A DNA stretch of 64,000 nt from Sipunculus nudus (GCA_026874595.1 CM049308.1:75687124-75751123); one strand, 5' to 3'. Positions 35,766-48,133 are shown, numbered from the stretch's first letter. Notes: generated by a model from the sequence alone, not told the origin. Made by a program: numbers and translations.

Positions 35766-36498
35766 ATTTACATGAAAGGTGCAGATTTGATTAAAAATAC
35801 TGGTTGTATCGGTCCAGGTGTAATGACAAGAGCAACCTTTCTCAGGGTCATTTCCCACTTCTGTTGACCACTAGTGAAACAGCATCATGAGCAATGAGCC
35901 AAATGGAGGTTTAATATATTCATATGTAAATCTTCTGATATTGCACAACACCATATTTAAAAGTTTTACTTAACTATATTCTTAACACATGCTGTTAATA
36001 ATTTACATTTGTAGGTTGCAAGGCATGTATAACAGATAATGTTCACAAACTTTAAACACAATCTTTCAGATTCTAGTCTTGCAAAATCAATAAGTTAACT
36101 GTATACATAATTGTGACATTAAACTTTTAGGGATCCATAATTGTTTGGTATTTAAGTTTCATGTATTAGAATAACATATGAGACACAAGGTCACATGCAT
36201 TTTTGTAACTATCTGATGCATAAAACCTTCCTGGACTTTGGTTAAGGCAAATTCATGAAAATCACATGAATGTGAAAATTTCATGTTTCAAATCAAAACA
36301 TACTTCACTGAACTGACTGAATCATTAATAAAATGCATAAAATAATAAAAATGTTCAGCTACAGAAATCCATAAATAGTTTGTACAAAATTAGCAATCTG
36401 ACAGTCAATGGAGTGAGTCAGCCCAGTCTGCAGCACCTAAGACTTTGTATCAGCTGACTGACATATTTACAATGCTGATGAGGTCAGGAGGCATGTGG

Positions 36499-39400
36499 TC
36501 AGCTGCGCTTCACCGTCTTGTCAAGTATGTTCAAGAATCTCCCACGTGTCATCTCATGAGCTGTAGAAGAAAGAGACAGTTATTATTATAAATAAAGACA
36601 GGAATATTTATCATTAAAGTAGTTTCTACTAACCATGTCTGAATGGCACAGCTTGACATATTGAAAATTGTGGTGGAAATCAGGAAAAATAATATGCCTC
36701 ATTTTATATAAAGTCTTGCCATCCATGGATACATCTCACATCAAATAAACCAAAATAATCTCTGAATATGTATGTTTACTTTCTAATGATACCTCAAAAT
36801 GTCAGAAAGTCAGTTCATTAGTGCTGTTGCGGTAAACCCTGCTAAATTTTACACCAAAGTCAACTCTTAATCACCTCTCTTACATTTAAGCATATGTCCC
36901 TTACATTATGAGGCCCTAATTTCTGGAAATTCATACTCTGTGGACATAATGCCAGGCTATTCAAAATCTGTCACCACATCAACAGAAAGCTAAATTTATT
37001 TCAAAAAGGTAATTTTTACACAGAAACATAAGTATAATTCAAATATCTAATTAATCTGGGACACAAAATATGATATAGATAGGAGTAAATTTATGGTGTG
37101 TTGCTTCAATAAGTTGAATTATGCTTGAATAATACTAAACCATTTCTCCAGCTTTGAATGGAATTTTGCAATTGTACACAATCCTGTACAAGGTAATTAG
37201 AATCAGGATTAATTATTCATGTATTTATACTCAAAGCAGAGTGCAAATGCAAGTTTGCTAAAAGATACCCATTTTTGTTGATATTCACACATAAGAAAGT
37301 CTGTTCAAATAAGTTAAATAACACAAAGAATATGCACATTATTCTAGAAAAGTTTACCAAATTGCCTCATTTCTCTGTACTAAGAGCTTCACAGAACTCT
37401 GCTTCAGAATACTGACTGCTAGTTAATTAATGAATTAAGGCTGGAGGACAGCTGAGGATGCTTCAATATTAAAGCAAAATGGTATCCTCATCAAACTGAT
37501 CTAAGCCTAAAATTTTAAAACAGGTACCAATGTAAAGGCATTATTTGATGCAAGAATGTTTGGGACAGCACAAATTGCTATTAGTTTTATTTTGTGAAGG
37601 CAGGAGACCACAGTGACCTAGTTTTAGGCTTGGTGGTAGTTTTAGCCCCTGACTGTGTGCAAAATCTCAGGTCTGAAACTGATGGTTTTGATTCATGTCC
37701 TTTAAAGGGACACCTGGAGGATAGACAGCTGGCTGAGCGACAGAACAGGGGGACATTGTTATTGCTAGAAAAGGTGGATCTCATTTGATATCTCTTGATA
37801 AGGTGTTGAAATGGGATCATCAGTGATCATTAACTTTTTCAAAGATTAAACATAAAGGTTTTCAATTTATATCTGTATGATGTACAGTTATACACTGTTT
37901 CTTTCTAATCTATGAAAATCATAAAGTTGTACAGTACACAGTCCTCTGTGTGCAAATGTTATCTTATTTTGCAAAGACATGAGAATTTCTAGGAAGAATT
38001 TTCAAATTGTTTCAAAAACAAATTCAATGCCATTTTCATCTTAAGGGCATTTTAAGAATCATGACCTTTCTAGCACTGAAATTTAACAAGTCAAATTTCT
38101 TGACCTATTAAAGATTTTAACAGTTACATATGAGCCCTGATAAACATTAATAACCAATACACAACAAGTTATCAATTACCTTCTTCAAGTCCAAGTTGGT
38201 ATGCCAAGCTCTGTAAACCTCTCACTTTTTCCATCAGCTGTGATGTTGTCAGACTTCCAAATTCTATATAGGTACAAGAAATGAGCATTATATTATCATT
38301 TCTGACATCACTAATACTGAAGCTGTTACATGAATACTACATTCATATGTCAGATACTGTTTGTTGATAGATTGTGAAAAAAAATTATGATCCATTCTGG
38401 TATAAATTATGAAACACAACATGAATTTTCCAAGCTAAAACTGCAACTCACGCAGTTTCTGCAGGTTTTCTTTACAGGAGAATTTGAAATATTTCTTCTT
38501 CAATGTAAATAAACAGAATAAACCAAGGGAAAAAACACCCCACTGAAGAAACAGCCAGTGCTGCAACTTCATCTCTATCATGTTATCTACTGGTATCTTT
38601 ATTTTTTCTTTTCAGAGCTACGCCATCAGTCATATGTTAAATAATGAAAATAATATGTTTATCATGATGTCAATAAACTTTATACCTTGTAACATGTTGA
38701 TATCTTCTTTATCAAGCTCTTGCTGAAACTTCTGTGGTGATGAGGTCATTGACGATGGCTGTAAGAAGATGGGAGGTACATAACATCAATGATGGCTTAT
38801 GTATAAATATTGCACAACTATATACTGTATACCAAAAGAGTATCATGAACTTGACTGTAGGGTTAAACACAGTCAGTGTCCATATGAATATATCTGGAAC
38901 AGATACTGATACAATTTTGTATTTTTAACAAGACCTGTGGTCTTTCTCAAGTAAATAGCTTTGGCAAAAACTAATTGTGAAAAGAGGTTTTCTGATAAAT
39001 TTAAGTCTTTCATGATATACTTCATGTGTATTAACTAGGCCAAAAAAAAAAAAGAAAACTATTTCAGCCTCTTTAATATAACTATACAAAAGCTGCATGG
39101 TTATATATCAATAAAATTATCAGGGCCATTTCCGTATTATATAATTATCTTTAAGTATGTTCACTGTAGTCTTTTGTGTTTTACTTTAAAAATACATTTC
39201 TGTAATCACTAAAAACACATTCTCAGAATATAACTTATTTACTTACACTCTTGCCAGATGTGAACTCGGTGACACCTGGAACTGTAAAACAATAGAGATC
39301 ACGTTTATACAGGGAAGACAAATACCAGCACAATGCACTTGTCATGTGAACTAATTGGCAATCATATTTTTCACTACCTTTAAACCATTCCCCCCACTGT

Positions 39401-42400
39401 ATCCCAATTTTTTTAATAAATTATATGTTATTTAAAATCAAGGCATTTAACAATTCATACACTGATTTACTTATCACCAGCTGTTCAGGTGCTTAGTTTG
39501 GTCTACAACTAAAATCAAAGTGATTAATATCTTAATGGTATGTATTATTATGCTAGACTGATGTCTTATGTAAGTGTTTATATTAATACACTGAATGTAC
39601 CAGTATGTAATATATTAAACTTAATGATCTTACTTTGCTCTGGCCACAGATCTGGAGATGCCCTGTCTAACCTCTCCAGGCTGAGCAGGCTTTGCTCAAG
39701 GTCTCCTGAAATAAAAATAATCTTTATAAGCTCCTGAACATGCAGCGTATACTTTAAAGTGAAGCTGACCCCTAGTTGTGCAGTTGTAAATGGAAACCCT
39801 GCAACTGTAATTGTGGGTTTGTGAAATTATAAAATTTAAAATTTTCTTCCTGTCACAGACTGAAAACAATTTTTCACTTATGAGAATGTACAAATGAATT
39901 TCATTAACCACTAATATCTAGGCTACATAGTACCCACCGTAAAACTTGCTCTGGTATGAATTAGCAAACATTGTTTGATTTCTGTAATAATTATTAATAT
40001 ATATATATATATATATATTTATAAATAGTGTCATATTTAAATAATATAATAAATAAGCTATATATATAAATCTGAGATCGATGGATAATGCCTCAAACTT
40101 ATATTGAAAAGGTCTATGTCTCCGATGACCTAAACTGCTTGGCCTTCAACTGCCTCCTGGGTTTTTTCTACAGACTGTATCTTATAACAGAGGCAGCTTG
40201 ATTAAAAGTTTGTGCAATTCTGAAATGGTCATAAAATATACCCTGTGTACAAGACTGGGCCCAAAGGACAATATTTAAATTAACAGTCAGGTGGAGTACA
40301 ATGATCACCACACTGCAGTTATAATCTTTCATTAGAGTTTTTAAGAGTTTCAGTTTCATCTAGTTCCTGAACTTTCTTCTGGGGAAAATATTGAAGAACC
40401 ATTTTCCTTAATGTTAATTGGTCAATAACTGAAACTTTAAATAAATGTAATCTTCAAAGGAAAATAAAATATAAAATAACCACTTTCTCTTCCATTGTTT
40501 TCATGATTATTTATTTTTTAATGTTTCCTGTGAACCATATAACAACCTCCACAGGACCCCATTTGACAGTAATCCCGTTTCATGGTAATATAAACAAATT
40601 TACTCATAAAATTTCCAGAAATAGCTTCTGGAATAAGTTTATTCCTCATGAGCAAATGTTTTAAAAACATTACAAAAAAATTCCATTAGTCCACACTGGA
40701 AATAATTTTCAGAACTTCACATGATCACAAAGAAGATACTTAAGAATTTCAGATTCTTAACAAGCATGTAATTGAACTGTCCTGTACCATGACTGAGACG
40801 GGCCCTGACTCAGTCATGCACGCTACATAAGGGAAAGTATCTGCAGCGCAATCCCCAACCAGGGTCGTGCATAATGAAAGAAAAAACCTATAAATTCTGA
40901 ACCGTTCAGACTGGATAATTTAATGTGATGGAAAGACCAAATGGTATATGACATTTTGGTGGCAAAATAACATTTTCATATGACACAGTTTTTATGATAA
41001 TTACATAGAATACCAGACATGTCTAGCTTATTATCTTGTCACCTGATCATTTATAGTGCTAACTCCCCATACACTGTACACGGGTCCTCCATTTATGTGT
41101 ACAATGAGGGAGGATTCAAGGGAGTTTTGAAGTACACACTCAAGTAGGGTGTTTTATGATATTTATTAAAGCCATATTTGACTTGTGTATTATGTCACCA
41201 GATAGGATTTGTTTTCAGTCATTCTGCTCCTAGTGTGAACGAGCGCCTGCAGATACATTACTGGTTCACTCTTCCACGACGTTGTATGGATGTAACTTGT
41301 GTAAGGAATGTCAACTCGTGACCATGACAAATAATTGAACAGAACACAACTAAAGTTGTCAACTTCTCATTTCTTTTAAATGGTTCTTTTAGCAATCTTG
41401 GATTGTAAAACTGACAAGATAAGATTAATTTCAGTAATCCAATGAATGACAAACTATACATAATAAAAATATAACAGACAATATCAGAATATTATGACAT
41501 ACAAAAATAAAATAAGATGACAAAAAGTTATAAGAGGATCATAAAGGATGGTGCAATAAAGCACTTTTGGAATACTTGTTTGGTTATTTCCACTGTTGTC
41601 CTTAAGATGAGATAAGTACACATGTAGACAACATAACACACATTGTTTACAAACATAGTTATTTTTATGAAAAAATCCATATATTTTAATTTATTAATGT
41701 ATCTACAATTAATATATACAATTATATTACCTAGTTAACTTATAATATTATTGTCTCATCATAGGCTGCTTTATTCTGATTAGCTCTGCTGCTCTACATC
41801 AAAATTTGTGGATTCTGCAACAGGGTTGCGGCCAGGTACAAGTGAAAGTACCTAGGTACTGGTACAGGTACTTGATTTTCACAGAGTACCTAGGTACAGG
41901 TACAGGTACTTTAGAAAGTACCTAGGTACAGGTACATTTATTTTATGATCACTTCAAAGACGTTTTTAAAGATAATAATAGCGGCATAAATTCACATATA
42001 TAAGCAAGTTAACATGCCTTTTTTTTCTATCAAACAGTATTGAAGTTGTTTGCTAAAGTAAATTCTAAATATAAGTATAAAGATTATTATCACACTGATG
42101 GCTTGCTGATTATTTTACACTACAGGTAATCAATTTAATACTTAATGAGGAAAATAACTTTAAAAAAATGAAAATATAAAAATGTACCTGGAGTACCTTG
42201 TACCAGGTACAGGTACTTTAGTTCCAGGTACAGGTACAAGGTACTTCCTACTCACGACCGGCAGGTACAGGTACTGTGAAATATGTACCTAGGTACAGGT
42301 ACAAGTACCTGGCCCCATCCCTGTTCCGCAATAAATAATATTTTAACTGTTGTTAATATTAATATCAATTAACATTTAATTTTGTTTGGTACCTTCATTA

Positions 42401-42776
42401 TAAATTTTCATAAAACAAGCACATAAAACTGGATCAGTGGGATGGGATTTAAGTTGGGAATTATGTGTTTTGTATCAATGGTAAAGGTGGAACAACTCCT
42501 GTCCACCATTCCTCGCATCTCATTAGATGCAGAGCCTTGTCTGTGACAAACCCAGGATAGAGTCACACTCCCAGATGTTTAGCAAAGCAGATAAGAGGTT
42601 AATGCATTCGAATTGTTGATCTCTCATGGTGAAGTCGCAGATCAGAGAATCATGCAGGATCAATAAAAATATCTTTCAATTCATATAAAGAAAACGGGAG
42701 GTTTGAGCTGGGAAAAGACTTCTAGCGTGTAAAAACTTTGATAAAATAATTTTGATTTACCCGGGACAGCTGTCAT
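36499..42776 (-). CDS. LIN52: LIN52, MuvB/DREAM complex subunit (six exons, complete)
   Basis: Coding exons on the minus strand: 42776-42761, 39705-39634, 39281-39247, 38758-38686, 38263-38180 and 36560-36499. All introns are GT-AG and all phases join, giving 113 residues; human LIN52 is about 116. Diagnostic segments are LLSLERLDRASPDLWPEQ (residues 12-29), MTSSPQKF (45-52; family SSP motif), SLTTSQLMEKVRGLQSLAYQ (69-88) and EMTRGRFLNILDKTVKRS at the C-terminus. In the known family, LIN52 bridges p107/p130 pockets or B-Myb to the MuvB core. The first serine of the T-S-S-P segment aligns with the DYRK1A-phosphorylated serine of vertebrate LIN52, which controls DREAM assembly. Exon 1 contributes only MTAVP and one base. 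Intron 1 (3,055 bp) holds a hAT-type MITE. No frameshift or missing motif is seen. Confidence 0.95.
37587..37820. other. GC-richer segment in LIN52 intron 5
   Basis: Open on both strands, but without splice sites or recognised similarity. It includes a TCCTTTAAAGGGACA palindromic phrase. Probably a repeat fragment; the LIN52 frame skips it cleanly. Confidence 0.35.
40788..40818. repeat. 10-bp perfect inverted repeat in LIN52 intron 1
   Basis: CATGACTGAG (40788-40797) and CTCAGTCATG (40809-40818) around an 11-nt GC-rich loop, in an otherwise AT-rich intron. Confidence 0.6.
41821..42323. mobile_element. hAT-type MITE in LIN52 intron 1
   Basis: Ends are CAGGGTTGCGGCCAGGTAC at the left and the complement of CAGGGATGGGGCCAGGTAC at the right. 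The 8-bp flanks are TTCTGCAA (41813-41820) and TTCCGCAA (42324-42331), differing at one base, as expected of a hAT target duplication. Subterminal regions are packed with GTACCTAGGTACAGGTAC-type palindromic modules, oriented inward from both ends. The 503-bp element has no transposase frame. Confidence 0.85.
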
Positions 42777-43040
42777 GGTTGGCAAGCCGGAAGTTTACAT
42801 TTTGTGAGTTCAAAACACAAACCGAAATTGGAAACGGAACTAAATTAAAAACCCGAAATCCTTCGAAATAATAGTGTGATGGATTTTAGATTAAAACAGA
42901 AGATCATTAGAAAGTAATCCTGATAACAGTATACATTTGATTCCGATGATCATTATTTATACATCTTCTTATATTCTCAATCGTCTATCGTTTTAGGTTA
43001 ATTTATATTTTCCAAATAACATTTTGAGGCTATGTTGAGA

Positions 43041-43140
43041 AGACGCCAGTCAAAGTATGAACTAAAACCCGGATGTCGAAAATCGGATGTTGGATGCCAA
43101 GCCAGACGTCAATCTCAGTCGGATGCCATATAATAACCAA
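43041..43140 (+). repeat. CGGATG-rich repeat, copy upstream of LIN52
   Basis: Shares about 100 bp with the reverse complement of 46861-46983: GAACTAAAACCCGGATGT, GAAAATCGGATGTTGGATGCC and a following GCCAGACGTCAATCTC segment. Lies about 265 bp upstream of the LIN52 start codon. Confidence 0.7.
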
Positions 43141-43272
43141 CAAACAGAGGAATTTAATTCATATATGTTTATTTTTCAGTGAAAATGACGTTTTGAGTGT
43201 CCAAACCCATGTTTACACGTGTACTATATTTAATAATATACGAGGAGTCGCTCACCGTTTTCTATATACAAA

Positions 43273-43312
43273 AAAAATACAATTATATTATATTATATTA
43301 TATTATATTATT
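43273..43312. repeat. TATAT pentanucleotide run
   Basis: ATTAT units repeat about seven times without interruption. Confidence 0.75.
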
Positions 43313-43522
43313 GAATCTTGGAAAAATCTCGTACAATATGACACATATCTAGAAGATACTCTAGGCCGACGACAGATATATTTTTAAATCGTAAATAATT
43401 AGATATTTTGATTATTCTTGTCCCTGATCTTTTCCATATAATTTCTTGATGAAACATTACAGATGTCAGACCGAGACAACGTTAATACATCGGCCCGACA
43501 TGCGCCGAATTTGTAAAGTTTC

Positions 43523-43745
43523 ATGGGCCCCATGCATGTGGATTACCCACATGGGGCCCTTCAGTTTTTGCACCTTGGGCCCAATGTGGGTTGGGTGTGG
43601 GTCCCATGTAGGCAACCATGAGGGTCCTATTGGGGCCAATATAATTAAAAAGCTGGAATGTAGACCTGATGGTTGCGTATGGGCCCAATTTGGGCAAACA
43701 CATGAGTCCTTTATTGGCAAGATGTTGGGCCAGTATAATTTTGGT
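43523..43745. repeat. cryptic GGGCCC-rich repeat
   Basis: The words TGGGCCC, ATGTGGGT and CATGGGGCCC recur irregularly on both strands over about 220 bp. All frames are open as a side effect, which explains overlapping Gly/Pro/His/Trp-rich frames in both directions; none is a gene. Confidence 0.65.
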
Positions 43746-43804
43746 TAAGTTTGGTCCTCTGCATGGTGCAGCGGTTCATGAGATAAAAGGTAACAAATGG
43801 TGTA

Positions 43805-43808
<4 letters not shown>

Positions 43809-43863
<55 letters not shown>
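43809..43863. repeat. AT microsatellite
   Basis: About 27 uninterrupted AT units. Confidence 0.9.
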
Positions 43864-43867
<4 letters not shown>

Positions 43868-44100
43868 TACGTGAAATAATAAAATTTCATGACAAAAACA
43901 AAAGTCCTGTGGCCACATAATTTTATTAAAATGATTTCTTTCAGTTGACTTCATTTTTGTACATGGATTTAAAACTAAAGTGTTGTAATTCTTTACTAAC
44001 TCATCTGAAAGAATGTAGAAAGACCAATTTGGGTCTTTTCTATAGATATTTCAAGAGAGTCAGTGCACACCTGCAGGTTATAATCATGGAGAACTAATCA

Positions 44101-44290
44101 AACTAAGGCTTGCTCTGTCCATCTTCCTCCTCTTTGGATTTCTTTCCCCTGTTCTTTGCTCTTTGCTTCCTCTCACTTGTCTTCCTTTTCCAGTCTCTAG
44201 TATTTCCTAGCTTTTTTCATGACTTCTTCCACGTCCAACTTTATGCCATGTACCTCTGTAGGTTTTTCACATAGCATCTTGTTACGGAAC
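44101..44290 (-). pseudogene. possible coding fragment with basic C-terminal tail, frameshifted
   Basis: On the minus strand one frame reads KMLCEKPTEVHGIKLDVEEV followed by MKKARKY and a stop. One frame over, the same stretch continues as a Lys/Arg-rich tail (WKRKTSERKQRAKNRGKKSK, then acidic EEED) ending at a stop near 44106. A single 1-nt shift between them would give a plausible protein end with a nuclear-localisation-like tail. AATAAA on the minus strand at 43926-43921 could be its polyadenylation signal. The fragment starts at a possible acceptor (TTATTAG, about 44291). No upstream exon was identified and no family is recognised. Confidence 0.35.
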
Positions 44291-44299
44291 CTAATAACA

Positions 44300-46860
44300 A
44301 CAGATCGCGAAATCGTGATCAGCACAAATTTTGTTAAGGAGATAACAAAAAATCAGATTCTGTAACACTAGGCAGCGTAAAATGTCTAGGGGAATTAATT
44401 AAGAAGTAAGTGTTTTTTTGATGACAAATAATTCTAATTTATTCTTAGAACAATCCTAACATTTACAATACACTAATTCAATACAATTACACAGTATAAC
44501 AATAAAATGTACAGTACCAGACTGTCCGGATCCTAGGCTTTGATTCTGGATACCACCACTGTCACAGCTGAACAAGAGTCCTTTAAAACCAATAATCCAC
44601 GTAAAAAGTAATAATCCAAAGGCAAACTGGAGACAGACCGTATTAAATCTGTATTAATTCCGTTCAATATCTGACACCACTGCGATTATCGGTAAGGTCC
44701 CAAACTGACGAGAAGGTAACACTCTTAGTGCTCGCTGGTATTTCCTTTCTGCCGGCTGTAAACACAGTCCCTAATTTAAAGCTTCTCACCCGAAAATTCT
44801 AGAAATGGAAAATTCCCAAAAAAACAATACACACATACATGAACAGACCTGAAACATGTAGAACAAAGAACGCTGTGTTTCTACGCTCCAGACCCCACAC
44901 GTGAGCCAGCGCCCAACAAGCGAGGTTCCAGTAGCAACGAACTATGCCTGCGCCACACGAATCAGAATGTCAACAGACACATGTAACACTCCTGCGCCCA
45001 ATAAAACAGACACCTGTATCAATCTGCAATTAAAATTTAAATCTTCTGAGATTAAAATTCAAAAAGTCATTAAAACATGATATATTTTAAATTACAAACT
45101 TTCAAACACAAATATTCACATAAAAATGTTACCCGACCAGGAATATGACAGCAACCAAAATTAAATTGATATTCTCTATTTTTAATATAGAAAACGCATT
45201 TCTTAGTGCCTGAAAGCACCAAGCTTGATAGCGTTTAATGTTAAGACACAAAAACAGCGAATCTTAATGGCCCCAATATAAGTAGGTTTAGGGTATTGTC
45301 ATGGGATCAATATAAGTTAAGTAATCATTTTCGAAAACGGCCTTAGCGCAAATCATCCCTAATTTGAACTTGCTTCAGCTGTACTTTCAAGTCTCAACAC
45401 GAATGTACCGTACAGACAGATTTGCCTCATGCACTAGCAATACTGCTTACATAGTCTGTTGAATCCTGATGTATTTGTCAGTAAGAATAAAAGGACATGA
45501 TTGCATGGATTTGATAAAGCTAAATATCACAACCTGATGATTTTTGGCATCAGAATGACATCGTGATAACATCCGGACACATCAACTTTCTATGGCAGAC
45601 ATGGGGTTTATAAGTTCATCAGTAGCTTAGAAATATGATTAGCAAAGCAGTTTTATATATGTAAATTTCACCACTTAAACTTACTTTCATTTTTTCTTGT
45701 GCTTGTTTTATTCTGGTGGATACCAATGGCACATTCCTTGTAAATGGTTGGTTATGTACCTTCTTATTTCAGCAACAATACACATTTCCGAAATATCATG
45801 ATCGATACACGTTCGTTCATCAAACATCTTAAAATGTTTCAACTTTTTTAATCGTTCTTTAAACGTGGTTAGTTTTACTTTATTTTGAGGTAAATGAAGT
45901 AACTGATCGATTTATGTGGTACTTACTATCATATTCTAACTTTCCGCAAACACCATGACACACCCCATATATATATATATATAATGTTATGTGATAGATC
46001 GGAGTCACTACTGCTTGTTGCTGTTGCTTAAAGGTGCCCATTCACCTACCTTTGGAAAAAAGGTTTATGTGATATTTGGCTTCTCTGTGTATATATTAAT
46101 GATCTAAGGGCAATTCTTGTTATGTAAAAGTTATTATAACGCCTCCGTGAAGGATTATGAAATTGTTTATCAAAAACATGACTGTAAACACAGCAATGTC
46201 GACAAAAGGGAACATCGTAACCTAAGCTGGTATGTTGCATATATGCGGAGGTAGAAAGGTCACTTGTTGCAAAACGCCATTTGCAAAGCTCTTGCTTATA
46301 TCCGACTTGCCATCATGGAGATACCCTTGTTTAATTTGTTTTGATTATTTTGGTGGGCCCCCACATAATATAAACATGTGGATATAAACAAAACAAGCAG
46401 TCTGTGTGCGGTGATATTAACGTTGTCTTGCCTATTTTTTTTATAAAAGTTCCAAGGGATTACCTTAATAAATTTGAAGGTCGGATAAGTGTTCTGGCCC
46501 CTTTAAGTCCAGTCAAGGTGACAATCTTACACATGCATGCATGGCTTAAATGTAGGATTTTGTTCGGACACGGACGTTTCGGACCAGGACATTCCTCACT
46601 AGGACTTTTCGGACTGGCCTTTTGGCAAGGAGGACGTTTCGGACAGATCAATATTATAACCATAAAATAAACTTTTAAAATATAATTTTGAATGTAATCA
46701 ATGAACCAATATGGTTATGCACTTAAATAAAATTAGAATATATTGCCGTCCTAACTTTATTTTTATTGTTAATATAAAACAGAAAGTTAATTTAAAGAAT
46801 CATTTATAATACTGCACTGTTTACGCACAAAATTATTCATGTGATTCTTCTTTTTGCTGA
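44300..46860. other. intergenic stretch between LIN52 and KNTC1
   Basis: No supported gene. 44480-45010 is GC-richer and looks repeat-derived. A short AT run lies at 45968-45982. Near 46556-46648 the words GGACGTTTCGGAC and GGACTTTTCGGAC recur. Confidence 0.4.
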
Positions 46861-46983
46861 TGCACTGCCAATCATCCGAGCTGGGCGTCCGGCTCGGCAT
46901 CCAACCTGGCATCCGACATCCGATTTTCAACATTCGGGTTTTAGTTTGTACCGCCAGTCCGGTGTTTACATCGGAAGTCGACA
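46861..46983 (-). repeat. CGGATG-rich repeat, inverted copy
   Basis: Inverted partner of 43041-43140. Read on the minus strand it carries CTAAAACCCGAATGTTGAA, ATCGGATGTCGGATGCC and GAGCCGGACGCCCAGCTCGG. It ends directly at the candidate leader exon at 46984. Confidence 0.7.
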
Positions 46984-47069
46984 TTGGCGGTATATTCAAC
47001 TTCCGTCGTGTTCTCTTCAGTTTTGACAGCTTCACAAACGCCAGACGTCAGAACTGCCGCGTGCAAGAA
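46984..47069 (+). promoter_or_regulatory. candidate promoter and untranslated first exon, possibly of KNTC1
   Basis: GC-richer sequence with an ETS-like ACTTCCG near 46999 and a CRE-like GACGTCAG near 47045, ending at a strong donor (GAA|GTAAGT at 47069/47070). KNTC1's first coding exon has only 5 nt before its ATG, so it needs an upstream leader exon. This is the best candidate seen on the plus strand, about 7.4 kb away. No transcript evidence is available here. Confidence 0.3.
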
Positions 47070-47230
47070 GTAAGTTAGCAGTATAACAGACTACTAAATA
47101 TTTCCATGTATTCCTTTGTACTTTGATTGTATATCATTTTAAAGTTCACTTAAAGTTGTGTCCGTCACTCAAGTCTCAATATCTACAAATTACAATACAA
47201 GATGTGGTGTCCATCATTTTGGCATTTTTA

Positions 47231-47848
47231 TAGTCCGTTCCAGTGCCCCTGTCTACCTGTTTTTTCGCAATTATCTTTTTGCGAATCAAAGAACGCCAAC
47301 ACTTTTTGACCTGAGGGCAGAAAGAGGAAAAAGCGTAATTAACTATTATAGAAATAATAGCCTACCATATATCATTTTCCTGTAAACAATTTTAAACCAT
47401 TTTATGAGTAACTAGTCTATTCTGTAGCGACATCTTGCCACTAATCTGTGAAATGGGCATTTCAGGAAATAGTGATGACGTCATAATAGACGTGACGTAC
47501 TAACGAGGCACCAACATTCACGGGGCCACTAATAAAGAGCTGCCTACCCCTGTTTACAGAGAGACTTATATTGTGCACGTGCTTCACTATTACGTCACAT
47601 TACTCTATATCCATATCCAAGGAAGATAGACAATGGCCACTTATCAGGGACGCCATGAACCACGGATATATATGAAACATGTCAACCAGGCCGTAAAGTA
47701 AATAATATTTATATCGTGAGTAGGAAAGGTACCAAAAATTACGCTTTTGCCTCTTTATGCCATTGGTGCAAATTTTGTTTGGCAAGTATGACTTATGTAG
47801 AGATAATTGCGAAAAATCAGGTGGACAGGAGGTGTGGAACGGACTATA
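47231..47848. mobile_element. TIR element (TA-flanked, mariner-like size), copy 1
   Basis: About 38 bp of the left end (TAGTCCGTTCCAGTGCCCCT...) is inverted at the right end (...GGTGTGGAACGGACTA), with a few mismatches. TA flanks both ends. The 616-bp element has no transposase frame. A 50-bp CTGTTTACAG-containing core and GTGATGACGTCATAATAGAC are shared with copy 2. Confidence 0.75.
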
Positions 47849-48080
47849 GCTCAGCTGACTATAAGTCATCTGAGCTATAGTCGAGGTCCATTGTCCATCG
47901 TCCGTCCGTCCAGACGTCCGTCCGTAAGACATGCACGTTTCGACACCATTGACCTACGAATCTGAAATTCGGCATACAGTTAGATGTCCCCAAAATCTCC
48001 TACCATGCTGAAAATTGGGTCAATAGGACTTCGTTCCTTCGTCTTCGAGATATTAAAGCCCTACTTCCACCCTCTGGGTG
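47847..48080 (+). repeat. dispersed repeat family B, partial copy
   Basis: Begins with a near-perfect palindrome TATAGCTCAGCTGACT / AGTCATCTGAGCTATA, then GGTCCATTGTCCATC and GTCCGTCCGTAAGAC. It continues through TGTCCCCAAAATCTCC and CTTCGTTCCTTCG like the copies at 61829 and 10745 (reverse). It overlaps the TA end of the TIR element by a few bases, so the two elements abut. Confidence 0.75.
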
Positions 48081-48133
48081 CTTTTGCACATATGAAAGGT
48101 ATGAACCTACAAATAGAATTTATGTATACATTT

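Noticed and set aside
43446-43748. Overlapping Gly/His/Trp/Pro-rich frames on both strands
   Set aside because: Produced by the GGGCCC-rich cryptic repeat, which keeps all frames open.
44280-44988. Possible solo LTR (TGTTAC ... GTAACA ends)
   Set aside because: The 5-bp flanks differ (CATCT and CTCCT), and no primer-binding site or partner LTR was found.
45688-45745. Minus-strand open segment ending at a strong GTAAGT donor
   Set aside because: Only about 17 codons, with no in-phase partner exon on either side.
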